DNA from: Argentina anserina
Taxonomy: Eukaryota > Streptophyta > Magnoliopsida > Rosales > Rosaceae
NCBI RefSeq assembly: GCF_933775445.1
Contig: NC_065876.1
Location: 18,972,001 to 19,036,000 of the forward strand
Reading direction: 5' to 3'
DNA length: 64,000 nucleotides
This document shows, one piece after another, positions 23,696 through 35,042 of the stretch (the first letter of the stretch is position 1; every line of letters begins with the position of its first letter). The notes under the pieces were generated by a model. That model did not search any database, was not told where the DNA came from, and saw nothing but the letters and a program-made list of their open reading frames with translations. A program made the position numbers and the translations under genes.

Positions 23696-26090
23696 TCAAA
23701 CGAGAATTGAAAAGATACTCAAAGTGCAATAGTAAACATACTCAAACGATAGAAAGATACTCAGTTTGAAAGAAACACAGGCCCACACTGGAAACACTCT
23801 CAACTTCAAGAAAAACTCGCATCGACAGCCGTTCAGAAAGATTCTCAAACGAGAATTGAAAAGATACTCAAATTGCAATAGTAAACATACTCAAACGATA
23901 GAAAGATACTCAGTTTGAAAGAAACACACGCCCACTCTGGAAACACTCTCAAATTCAATAGAAACTCGCATCAGAAAGACTTACAGAAAGATACTCAAAC
24001 GAGAATTGAAAAGATACTCAAATTGCAATAGTAAACATACTCAAACGATAGAAAGATACTCAGTTTGAAAGAAACACACGCCCACACTGGAAACACTCTC
24101 AAATTCAAGAGAAACTCGCATCAGAAAGCCGTTCAGAAAGATACTCAAACGAGGATTGAAAAGTTACTCAAATTGCAATAGTAAACATACTCAAACGATA
24201 GAAAGATACTCAGTTTGAAAGAAACACAGGCCCACACTGGAAACACTCTCAACTTCAAGAAAAACTCGCATCGACAGCCGTTCAGAAAGATTCTCAAACG
24301 AGAATTGAAAAGATACTCAAATTGCAATAGTAAACATACTCAAACGATAGAAAGATACTCAGTTTGAAAGAAACACACGCCCACACTGGAAACACTCTCA
24401 AATTCAATAGAAACTAGCATCAGAAAGCCTTACAGAAAGATACTCAAACGAGAATTGAAAAGATACTCAAATTGCAATAGTAAACATACTCAAACGATAG
24501 AAAGATACTCAGTTTGAAAGAAACACAGGCCCACACTGGAAACACTCTCAACTTCAAGAAAAACTCGCATCGACAGCCGTTCAGAAAGATTCTCAAACGA
24601 GAATTGAAAAGATACTCAAATTGCAATAGTAAACATACTCAAACGATAGAAAGATACTCAGTTTGAAAGAAACACACGCCCACTCTGGAAACACTCTCAA
24701 ATTCAATAGAAACTCGCATCAGAAAGACTTACAGAAAGATACTCAAACGAGAATTGAAAAGATACTCAAATTGCAATAGTAAACATACTCAAACGATAGA
24801 AAGATACTCAGTTTGAAAGAAACACACGCCCACACTGGAAACACTCTCAAATTCAAGAGAAACTCGCATCAGAAAGCCGTTCAGAAAGATACTCAAACGA
24901 GGATTGAAAAGTTACTCAAATTGCAATAGTAAACATACTCAAACGATAGAAAGATACTCAGTTTGAAAGAAACACAGGCCCACACTGGAAACACTCTCAA
25001 CTTCAAGAAAAACTCGCATCGACAGCCGTTCAGAAAGATTCTCAAACGAGAATTGAAAAGATACTCAAATTGCAATAGTAAACATACTCAAACGATAGAA
25101 AGATACTCAGTTTGAAAGAAACACACGCCCACACTGGAAACACTCTCAAATTCAAGAAAAACTCGCATCGAAAGCCGTTCAGAAAGATTCTCAAACGAGA
25201 ATTGAAAAGATACTCAAATTGCAATAGTAAACATACTCAAACGATAGAAAGATACTCAGTTTGAAAGAAACACAGGCCCACACTGGAAACACTCTCAACT
25301 TCAAGAGAAACTCGAATCAGAAAGCCTTACAGAAAGATACTCAAACGAGAATTGAAAAGATACTCAAAGTGCAATAGTAAACATACTCAAACGATAGAAA
25401 GATACTCAGTTTGAAAGAAACACACGCCCACACTGGAAACACTCTCAAATTCAATAGAAACTCGCATCAGAAAGACTTACAGAAAGATACTCAAACGAGA
25501 ATTGAAAAGATACTCAAAGTGCAATAGTAAACATACTCAAACGATAGAAAGATACTCAGTTTGAAAGAAACACAGGCCCACACTGGAAACACTCTCAACT
25601 TCAAGAAAAACTCGAATCAGAAAGACTTACAGAAAGATACTCAAACGAGAATTGAAAAGATACTCAAAGTGCAATAGTAAACATACTCAAACGATAGAAA
25701 GATACTCAGTTTGAAAGAAACACACGCCCTCACTGGAAACACTTTCAAATTCAATAGAAACTCGCATCAGAAAGGCTTACAGAAAGATACTCAAACGAGA
25801 ATTGAAATGATACTCAAAGTGCAATAGTAAACATACTCAAACGATAGAAAGATACTCAGTTTGAAAGAAACACACGCCCACACTGGAAACACTCTCAAAT
25901 TCAAGAGAAACTCGCATCAGAAAGCCGTTCAGAAAGATACTCAAACGAGAATTGAAAAGATACTCAAATTGCAATAGTAAACATACTCAAACGATAGAAA
26001 GATACTCAGTTTGAAAGAAACACACGCCCACACTGGAAACACTCTCAAATTCAATAAAAACTCGAATCAGAAAGACTTACAGAAAGATAC
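23696..26090 (+). repeat. B-type module with 748-bp internal duplication (B4)
   Basis: The B order ('cccactctgg' then 'gaggattgaaaagtt' then 'catcgacagcc') occurs twice, at about 23932-24327 and again at about 24681-25075, 748-749 bp apart (five monomers). The module then proceeds through the C1-C3-C2 trimer (25262-25711) to an 'aaacactttc' monomer (from 25712). The next module marker is missing: the array switches to 'caataaaaactcg' monomers near 26052. Confidence 0.75.
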
Positions 26091-27559
26091 TCAAACGAGG
26101 ATTGAAAAGATACTCAAAGTGCAATAGTAAACATACTCAAACGATAGAAAGATACTCAGTTTGAAAGAAACACACGCCCACACTGGAAACACTCTCAAAT
26201 TCAATAGAAACTCGCATTAGAAAGGCGTTCAGAAAGATACTCAAACGAGGATTGAAAAGATACTCAAATTGCAATAGTAAACATACTCAAACGATAGAAA
26301 GATACTCAGTTTGAAAGAAACACACGCCCACACTGGAACCACTCTCAAATTCAATAAAAACTCGAATCAGAAAGACTTACAGAAAGATACTCAAACGAGG
26401 ATTGAAAAGATACTCAAAGTGCAATAGTAAACATACTCAAACGATAGAAAGATACTCAGTTTGAAAGAAACACACGCCCACACTGGAAACACTCTCAAAT
26501 TCAATAGAAACTCGCATCAGAAAGCCTTACAGAAAGATACTCAAACGAGAATTGAAAAGATAATCAAATTGCAATAGTAAACATACTCAAACGATAGAAA
26601 GATACTCAGTTTGAAAGAAACACACGCCCACACTGGAAACACTCTCAAATTCAAGAGAAACTCGCATCAGAAAGCCGTTCAGAAAGATACTCAAACGAGG
26701 ATTGAAAAGTTACTCAAATTGCAATAGTAAACATACTCAAACGATAGAAAGATACTCAGTTTGAAAGAAACACAGGCCCACACTGGAAACACTCTCAACT
26801 TCAAGAGAAACTCGAATCAGAAAGCCTTACAGAAAGATACTCAAACGAGAATTGAAAAGATACTCAAAGTGCAATAGTAAACATACTCAAACGATAGAAA
26901 GATACTCAGTTTGAAAGAAACACACGCCCACACTGGAAACACTCTCAAATTCAATAGAAACTCGCATCAGAAAGACTTACAGAAAGATACTCAAACGAGA
27001 ATTGAAAAGATACTCAAAGTGCAATAGTAAACATACTCAAACGATAGAAAGATACTCAGTTTGAAAGAAACACAGGCCCACACTGGAAACACTCTCAACT
27101 TCAAGAAAAACTCGAATCAGAAAGACTTACAGAAAGATACTCAAACGAGAATTGAAAAGATACTCAAAGTGCAATAGTAAACATACTCAAACGATAGAAA
27201 GATACTCAGTTTGAAAGAAACACACGCCCACACTGGAAACACTTTCAAATTCAATAGAAACTCGCATCAGAAAGGCTTACAGAAAGATACTCAAACGAGA
27301 ATTGAAATGATACTCAAAGTGCAATAGTAAACATACTCAAACGATAGAAAGATACTCAGTTTGAAAGAAACACACGCCCACACTGGAAACACTCTCAAAT
27401 TCAAGAGAAACTCGCATCAGAAAGCCGTTCAGAAAGATACTCAAACGAGAATTGAAAAGATACTCAAATTGCAATAGTAAACATACTCAAACGATAGAAA
27501 GATACTCAGTTTGAAAGAAACACACGCCCACACTGGAAACACTCTCAAATTCAATAAAA
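25262..27559 (+). repeat. 1500-bp tandem duplication, second copy truncated
   Basis: 25262-26059 and 26762-27559 match variant for variant, including 'aaacactttc' (25737 and 27237) and 'aaatgatactc'. The first unit is ten monomers (25262-26761). The second stops abruptly at 27559, in the middle of 'caataaaa', where a 99-bp deletion joins it to the next zone. Differences between copies are few; one is 'cacgccctcac' versus 'cacgcccacac' near 25726. Confidence 0.9.
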
Positions 27560-27562
27560 GTT
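27512..27562 (+). repeat. Truncated 51-bp monomer (99-bp deletion)
   Basis: The monomer runs from 'tgaaag' at 27512 only to 27559, where 'caataaaa' is joined directly to 'gtttgaaag' of the next unit. Monomer positions 49-147 are missing. Unlike most other indels here, the breakpoints do not fall at equivalent subunit positions. The junction also marks the change from the left to the right half of the array. Confidence 0.93.
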
Positions 27563-29062
27563 TGAAAGAAACACACGCCCACACTGGAAACACTCTCAAA
27601 TTCAATAGAAACTCGCATCAGAAAGCCTTACAGAAAGATACTCAAACGAGAGTTAAAAAGATACTCAAAGTGCAATAGTAAACATACTCAAACGATAGAA
27701 AGATACTCAGTTTGAAAGAAACACAGGCCCACACTGGAAACACTCTCAAATTCAATAGAAACTCGCATCAGAAAGCCTTACAGAAAGATACTCAAACGAG
27801 AATTGAGAAGATACTCAAATTGGAATAGTAAACATACTCAAACGATAGAAAGATACTCAGTTTGAAAGAAACACACGCCCACACTGGAAACACTCTCAAA
27901 TTCAAGAGAAACTCGCATCAGAAAGCCGTTCAGAAAGATACTCAAACGAGGATTGAAAAGATACTCAAATTGCAATAGTAAACATACTCAAACGATAGAA
28001 AGATACTCAGTTTGAAAGAAACACACGCCCACACTGGAAACACTCTCAAATTCAATAAAAACTCGAATCAGAAAGACTTACAGAAAGATATTCAAACGAG
28101 GATTGAAAAGATACTCAAAGTGCAATAGTAAACATACTCAAACGATAGAAAGATACTCAGTTTGAAAGAAACACAGGCCCACACTGGAAACACTCTCAAA
28201 TTCAATAGAAACTCGCATCGGAAAGCCTTACAGAAAGATACTCAAACGAGAATTGAAAAGATACTCAAATTGCAAAAGTAAACATACTCAAACGATAGAA
28301 AGATACTCAGTTTGAAAGAAACACAGGCCCACACTGGAAACACTCTCAAATTCAATAGAAACTCGCATCGGAAAGCCTTACAGAAAGATACTCAAACGAG
28401 AATTGAAAAGATACTCAAAGTGCAATAGTAAACATACTCAAACGATAGAAAGATACTCAGTTTGAAAGAAACACACGCCCACACTGGAAACACTCTCAAA
28501 TTCAATAGAAACTCGCATCAGAAAGCCTTACAGAAAGATACTCAAACGAGAGTTAAAAAGATACTCAAAGTGCAATAGTAAACATACTCAAACGATAGAA
28601 AGATACTCAGTTTGAAAGAAACACAGGCCCACACTGGAAACACTCTCAAATTCAATAGAAACTCGCATCAGAAAGCCTTACAGAAAGATACTCAAACGAG
28701 AATTGAGAAGATACTCAAATTGGAATAGTAAACATACTCAAACGATAGAAAGATACTCAGTTTGAAAGAAACACACGCCCACACTGGAAACACTCTCAAA
28801 TTCAAGAGAAACTCGCATCAGAAAGCCGTTCAGAAAGATACTCAAACGAGGATTGAAAAGATACTCAAATTGCAATAGTAAACATACTCAAACGATAGAA
28901 AGATACTCAGTTTGAAAGAAACACACGCCCACACTGGAAACACTCTCAAATTCAATAAAAACTCGAATCAGAAAGACTTACAGAAAGATACTCAAACGAG
29001 GATTGAAAAGATACTCAAAGTGCAATAGTAAACATACTCAAACGATAGAAAGATACTCAGTT
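27563..29062 (+). repeat. 900-bp HOR (6 monomers), one full and one partial copy
   Basis: 27563-28162 and 28463-29062 share a series of rare variants 900 bp apart: 'cgagagttaaaaag' (27648 and 28548), 'aattgagaag' (27801 and 28701) and 'ttggaatag'. Between them, 28163-28462 holds two monomers with 'catcggaaagcc'. Confidence 0.85.
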
Positions 29063-31440
29063 TGAAAGAAACACACGCCCACACTGGAAACACTCTCAAA
29101 TTCAATAGAAACTCGCATCAGAAAGCCTTACAGAAAGATACTCAAACGAGAATTGAAAAGATACTCAAAGTGCAATAGTAAACATACTCAAACGATAGAA
29201 AGATACTCAGTTTGAAAGACACACAGGCCCACACTGGAAACACTCTCAAATTCAAGAGAAACTCGCATCAGAAAGCCGTTCAAAAAGATAGTCAAACGAG
29301 AATTGAAAAGATACTCAAATTGCAATAGTAAACATACTCAAACGATAGAAAGATACTCAGTTTGAAAGAAACACACGCCCACACTGGAAACACTCTCAAA
29401 TTCAAGAGAAACTCGCATCAGAAAAGCTTACAAAAAAATACTCAAACGAGAATTGAAAAGATACTCAAATTGCAATAGTAAACATACGCAAACGATAGAG
29501 AGATACTCAGTTTGAAAGAAAAACACGCCCACACTGGAAACACTCTCAAATTCAATAGAAACTCGCATCAGAAAGCCTTACAGAAAGATACTCAAACGAG
29601 AATTGAAAAGATACTCAAATTGCAATAGTAAACATACTCAAACGATAGAGAGATACTCAGTTTGAAAGAAAAACACGCCCACACTGGAAACACTCTCAAA
29701 TTCAATAGAAACTCGCATCGAAAGCCGTTCAAAAAGATACTCGAACGAGAATTGAAAAGATACTCAAATTGGAATAGCAAACATACTCAAACGATAGAAA
29801 GATACTCAGTTTGAAAGAAACACACGCCCACACTAGAAACTCGCATCAGAAAGCCTTACAGAATGATACTCATACGATAATTGAAAAGATACTCAAATTG
29901 GAATAGTAAACATACTCAAACGATAGAAAGATACTCAGTTTGAAAGAAACACACGCCCACACTGGAAACACTCTCAAATTCAATAGAAACTCGCATTAGA
30001 AAGGCTTACAGAAAGATACTCAACCGAGAATTGAAAACATACTCAAAGTGCAATAGTAAACATACTCAAACGATAGAAAGATACTCAGTTTGAAAGAAAC
30101 ACAGGCCCACACTAGAAACACTCTCAAATTCAATAGAAACTCGCATCGGAAAGCCTTACAGAAAGATACTCAAACGAGAATTGAAAAGATACTCAAATTG
30201 CACAAGTAAACATACTCAAACGATAGAAAGATACTCAGTTTGAAAGAAACACAGGCCCACACTGGAAACACTCTCAAATTCAATAGAAACTCGCATCAGA
30301 AAGCCTTACAGAAAGATACTCAAACGAGAATTGAAAAGATACTCAAATTGCAATAGTAAACATACTCAAACGATAGAAAGATACTCAGTTTGAAAGAAAC
30401 ACACGCCCACACTGGAAACACTCTCAAATTCAAGAGAAACTCGCATCAGAAAGCCTTACAGAAAGATACTCAAACGAGAATAGAAAAGATACTCAAATTG
30501 CAATAGTAAACATACTCAAACGATAGAAAGATACTCAGTTTGAAAGAAACACACGCCCACACTGGAAACACTCTCAAATTCAATAGAAACTCGCATTAGA
30601 AAGGCTTACAGAAAGATACTCAACCGAGAATTGAAAACATACTCAAAGTGCAATAGTAAACATACTCAAACGATAGAAAGATACTCAGTTTGAAAGAAAC
30701 ACAGGCCCACACTGGAAACACTCTCAAATTCAATAGAAACTCGCATCAGAAAGCCTTACAGAAAGATACTCAAACGAGAATTGAAAAGATACTCAAATTG
30801 CAAAAGTAAACATACTTAAACGATAGAAAGATACTCAGTTTGAAAGAAACACACGCCCACACTGGAAACACTCTCAAATTCAATAGAAACTCGCATCAGA
30901 AAGCCTTACAGAAAGATACTCAAACGAGAATTGAAAAGATACTCAAAGTGCAAAAGTAAACATACTCAAACGATAGAAAGATACTCAGTTTGAAAGAAAC
31001 ACAGGCCCACACTGGAAACACTCTCAAATTCAATAGAAACTCGAATCAGAAAAACTTACAGAAAGATACTCAAACGAGAATTGAAAAGTTACTCAAATTG
31101 CAATAGTAAACATACTCAAACGATAGAAAGATACTCAGTTTGAAAGAAACACACGCCCACACTGGAAACACTCTCAAATTCAATAGAAAATCGCATCAGA
31201 AAGCCTTACAGAAAGATACTCAAACGAGAATTGAAAAGATACTCAAATTGCAAAAGTAAACATACTCAAACGATAGAAAGATACTCAGTTTGAAAGAAAC
31301 ACACGCCCACACTGGAAACACTCTCAAATTCAATAGAAACTCGCATCAGAAAGCCTTACAGAAAGATACTCAAACGAGAATTGAAAAGATACTCAAATTG
31401 CAATAGTAAACATACTCAAACGATAGAAAGATACTCAGTT
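29063..31440 (+). repeat. Heterogeneous zone, no clear HOR
   Basis: About 16 monomers of mixed type. A pair near 29410-29660 has 'cgatagagag' and 'gaaaaacacgccc'. An isolated 149-bp-class monomer ('catcgaaagccg', about 29717) lies far from all others. A 129-bp deletion monomer sits at 29812-29940. A 600-bp spacing is visible between 29941-30090 and 30541-30690, which share 'cattagaaagg', 'caaccgag' and 'ttgaaaacatac'. No gene is present. Confidence 0.7.
29812..29940 (+). repeat. 129-bp monomer (21-bp deletion)
   Basis: 'cacactagaaactcgcatc' replaces the usual sequence, with 21 bp removed between 'cacact' and 'agaaactcg'. That is the length of one subunit (b). The copy also has 'gaatgatactcatacgataa', so it is one of the most diverged monomers in the window. 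Confidence 0.9.
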
Positions 31441-33240
31441 TGAAAGAAACACACGCCCACACTGGAAACACTGTCAAATTCAAGAGAAACTCGCATCAGA
31501 AAGCCGTTCAGAAAGTTACTCAAACGAGGATTGAAAAGTTACTCAAATTGCAATAGTAAACATACTCAAAGGATAAAAAGATACTCAGTTTGAAAGAAAC
31601 ACAGGCCCACACTGGAAACACTCTCAAATTCAATAGAAACTCGCATCAGAAAGTCTTACAGAAAGATACTCAAACGAGAATTGAAAAGATACTCAAAGTG
31701 TAATAGTAAACATACTCAAACGATAGAAAGATACTCAGTTTGAAAGAAACACAGGCCCACACTAGAAACACTCTCAAATTCAATAGAAACTCGCATCGGA
31801 AAGCCTTACAGAAAGATACTCAAACGAGAATTGAAAAGATACTCAAATTGGAATAGTAAACATACTCAAACGATAGAAAGATACTCAGTTTGAAAGAAAC
31901 ACACGCCCACACTGGAAACACTCTCAAATTCAAGAGAAACTCGCATCAGAAAGCCGTTCAGAAAGATACTCAAACGAGGATTGAAAAGATATTCAAATTG
32001 CAATAGTAAACATACTCAAACGATAGAAAGATACTCAGTTTGAAAGAAACACACGCCCACACTGGAAACACTCTCAAATTCAATAAAAACTCGAATCAGA
32101 AAGCCTTACAGAAAGATACTCAAACGAGGATTGAAAAGATACTCAAAGTGCAATAGTAAACATACTCAAACGATAGAAAGATACTCAGTTTGAAAGAAAC
32201 ACACGCCCACACTGGAAACACTCTCAAATTCAATAAAAACTCGAATCAGAAAGCCTTACAGAAAGATAATCAAACGAGGATTGAAAAGATATTCAAATTG
32301 CAATAGTAAACATACTCAAACGATAGAAAGATACTCAGTTTGAAAGAAACACACGCCCACACTGGAAACACTCTCAAATTCAATAAAAACTAGAATCAGA
32401 AAGCCTTACAGAAAGATAGTCAAACGAGGATTGAAAAGATACTCAAAGTGCAATAGTAAACATACTCAAACGATAGAAAGATACTCAGTTTGAAAGAAAC
32501 ACAGGCCCACACTGGAAACACTCTCAAATTCAAGAGAAACTCGCATCAGAAAGCCGTTCAGAAAGATACTCAAACGAGGATTGAAAAGTTACTCAAATTG
32601 CAATAGTAAACATACTCAAACGATAGAAAGATACTCCGTTTGAAAGAAACACACGCCCACACTGGAAACACTCTCAAATTCAATAGAAACTCGCATCAGA
32701 AAGCCTTACAGAAAGATACTCAAACGAGAATTGAAAAGATACTCAAATTGCAAAAGTAAACATACTCAAACGATAGAAAGATACTCAGTTTGAAAGAAAC
32801 ACACGCCCACACTGGAAACACTCTCAAATTCAATAGAAACTCGCATCAGAAAGCCTTACAGAAAGATACTCAAACGAGAATTGAAAAGATACTCAAACTG
32901 CAATAGTAAACATACTCAAACGATAGAAAGATACTCAGTTTGAAAGAAACACACGCCCACACTGGAAACACTCTCAAATTCAATAGAAACTCGCATCAGA
33001 AAGCCTTACAGAAAGATACTCAAACGAGAATTGAAAAGATACTCAAATTGCAATAGTAAACATACTCAAACGATAGAAAGATACTCAATTTGAAAGAAAC
33101 ACACGCCCACACTGGAAACACTGTCAAATTCAAGAGAAACTCGCATCAGAAAGCCGTTCAGAAAGTTACTCAAACGAGGATTGAAAAGTTACTCAAATTG
33201 GAATAGTAAACATACTCAAACGATAGAAAGATACTCAGTT
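31441..33240 (+). repeat. 1.8-kb segment, copy 1 (offset 5251 bp)
   Basis: Twelve monomers match 36692-38491. Shared rare variants are 'actgtcaaattc' with 'gaaagttactc' (31511 and 36762), 'caaaggataaaaag' (31568 and 36819), 'gtgtaatag' (31698 and 36949) and a second 'gaaagttactc' (33161 and 38412), all at offset 5251. Copy 1 has private 'gataatcaaac' near 32267 and 'aaaactagaatc' near 32386. Confidence 0.88.
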
Positions 33241-33690
33241 TGAAAGAAACACAGGCCCACACTGGAAACACTCTCAAATTCAAGAGAAACTCGCATCAGA
33301 AAGCCGTTCAGAAAGATACTCAAACGAGGATTGTAAAGTTACTCAAATTGCAATAGTAAACATACTCAAACGATAGAAAGATACTCAGTTTGAAAGAAAC
33401 ACACGGCCACACTGGAAACACTATCAAATTCAATAGAAACTCGAATCAGAAAGACTTACAGAAAGATACTCAAACGAGAATTGAAATGATATTCAAAGTG
33501 CAATAGTAAACATACTCAAACGATAGAAAGATACTCAGTTTGAAAGAAACACATGCCCACACTGGAAACACTCTCAAATTCAATAGAAACTCGCATCAGA
33601 AAGCCTTACAGAAAGATACTCAAACGAGAATTGAAAAGATACTCAAATTGCAAAAGTAAACATACTCAAACGATAGAAAGATACTCAGTT
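33241..33690 (+). repeat. Three linking monomers
   Basis: Three 150-bp copies lie between the two duplicated segments. They carry private changes such as 'gaggattgtaaag' (33327), 'cacacggccac', 'gatattcaaagtg' (33488) and 'cacatgccc'. No gene or other signal is seen. Confidence 0.75.
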
Positions 33691-33819
33691 TGAAAGAAAC
33701 AAACGCCCACACTGGAAACACGCATCAGAAAGCCGTTCAGAAAGATACTCAAACGAGAATTGAAAAGATACTCAAATTGCAATAGTAAATATACTCAAAC
33801 GATAGAAAGATACTCAGTT
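33691..33819 (+). repeat. 129-bp monomer (21-bp deletion)
   Basis: 'ggaaacacgcatcag' shows that 21 bp of subunit b and the start of c are gone. The identical deletion occurs at 39327-39455, so it predates the segment duplication. It differs from the 21-bp deletion at 29812-29940 in its breakpoints, so the two arose independently. Confidence 0.92.
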
Positions 33820-33893
33820 TGAAAGAAACACACGCCCACACTGGAAACACTCTCAAATTCAATAGAAACTCGCATCAGAAAACCTTACAGAAA

Positions 33894-33939
33894 GATACTC
33901 AAACGAGAATTGAAAAGATACTCAAACGAGAATTGAAAA
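33894..33939 (+). repeat. 23-bp duplication of subunit d
   Basis: 'gatactcaaacgagaattg' occurs at 33894 and again at 33917. The paralogous monomer near 39530 has it once. The 23-bp step changes the reading frame, which explains a 108-codon open frame (33819-34145, +) that exists nowhere else. Confidence 0.93.
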
Positions 33940-35042
33940 GATACTCAAATTGGAATAGTAAACATACTCAAACGATAGAAAGATACTCAGTTGGAAAGAA
34001 ACACACGCCCACACTGGAAACACTCTCAATTTCAAGAGAAACTCGCATCAGAAAGCCGTTCAGAAAGATACTCAAACGAGGATTGAAAAGATATTCAAAT
34101 AGCAATAGTAAACATACTCAAACGATAGAAAGATACTCAGTTTGAAAGAAACACACGCCCACACTGGAAACACTCTCAAATTCAATAAAAACTCGAATCA
34201 GAAAGCCTTAGAGAAAGATACTCAAACGAGGATTGAAAAGATACTCAAAGTGCAATAGTAAACATACTCAAACGATAGAAAGATACTCAGTTTGAAAGAA
34301 ACACACGCCCACACTGGAAACACTCTCAAATTCAATAGAAACTCGCATTAGAAAGGCTTACAGAAAGATACTCAACCGAGAATTGAAAAGATACTCAAAG
34401 TGCAATAGTAAACATACTCAAACGATAGAAAGATACTCAGTTTGAAAGAAACACAGGCCCACACTGGAAACACTCTCAAATTCAAGATAAACTCGCATTA
34501 GAAAAGCTTACAGAAAAATACTCAAACGAGAATTGAAAAGATACTCAAAGTGCAATAGTAAACATACTCAAACGATAGAAAGATACTCAGTTTGAAAGAC
34601 ACACAGGCCCACACTGGAAACACTCTCAAATTCAATAGAAACTCGCATCAGAAAGCCTTACAGAAAGATACTCAAACGAGAATTGAAAAGATACTCAAAG
34701 TGCAAAAGTAAACATACTCAAACGATAGAAAGATACTCAGTTTGAAAGAAACACAGGCCCACACTGGAAACACTCTCAAATTCAATAGAAACTCGCATCG
34801 GAAAGCCTTACAGAAAGATACTCAAACGAGAATTGAAAAGATACTCAAATTGCAAAAGTAAACATACTCAAACGATAGAAAGATACTCAGTTTGAAAGAA
34901 ACACAGGCCCACACTGGAAACACTCTCAAATTCAATAGAAACTCGCATCAGAAAGCCTTATAGAAAGATACTCAAACGAGAATTGAAAAGATACTCAAAG
35001 TGTAATAGTAAACATACTCAAACGATAGAAAGATACTCAGTT

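Larger units (their letters stand above)
33691..35042 (+). repeat. 1.35-kb segment, copy 1 (offset 5636/5613 bp)
   Basis: Matches 39327-40655. Both copies start with 'gaaacaaacgccc' and a 129-bp monomer, and share 'cagttggaaag', 'ctcaatttcaag', 'gccttagagaaag', 'caagataaactcgcattag' and 'gccttatagaaag'. The offset drops from 5636 to 5613 because this copy alone has a 23-bp duplication at 33894-33939. Near the right end copy 2 has 'ctctaaaattc' and 'ctctaatcgg' where this copy is standard. Confidence 0.88.

Noticed and set aside
1790..29780. Many 60-62-codon open frames on the minus strand, near-identical to one another
   Set aside because: They occur mainly where a 149-bp monomer shifts the frame past the stops, overlap one another by about 34 bp, and repeat with the satellite period. 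No start context, promoter or codon bias is visible. They are by-products of the repeat.
33819..34145. 108-codon open frame on the plus strand
   Set aside because: It exists only because of the 23-bp subunit duplication at 33894-33939 and a stop-removing base near 33990. The paralogous copy at 39.5 kb has a shorter frame. Its content is just translated satellite.
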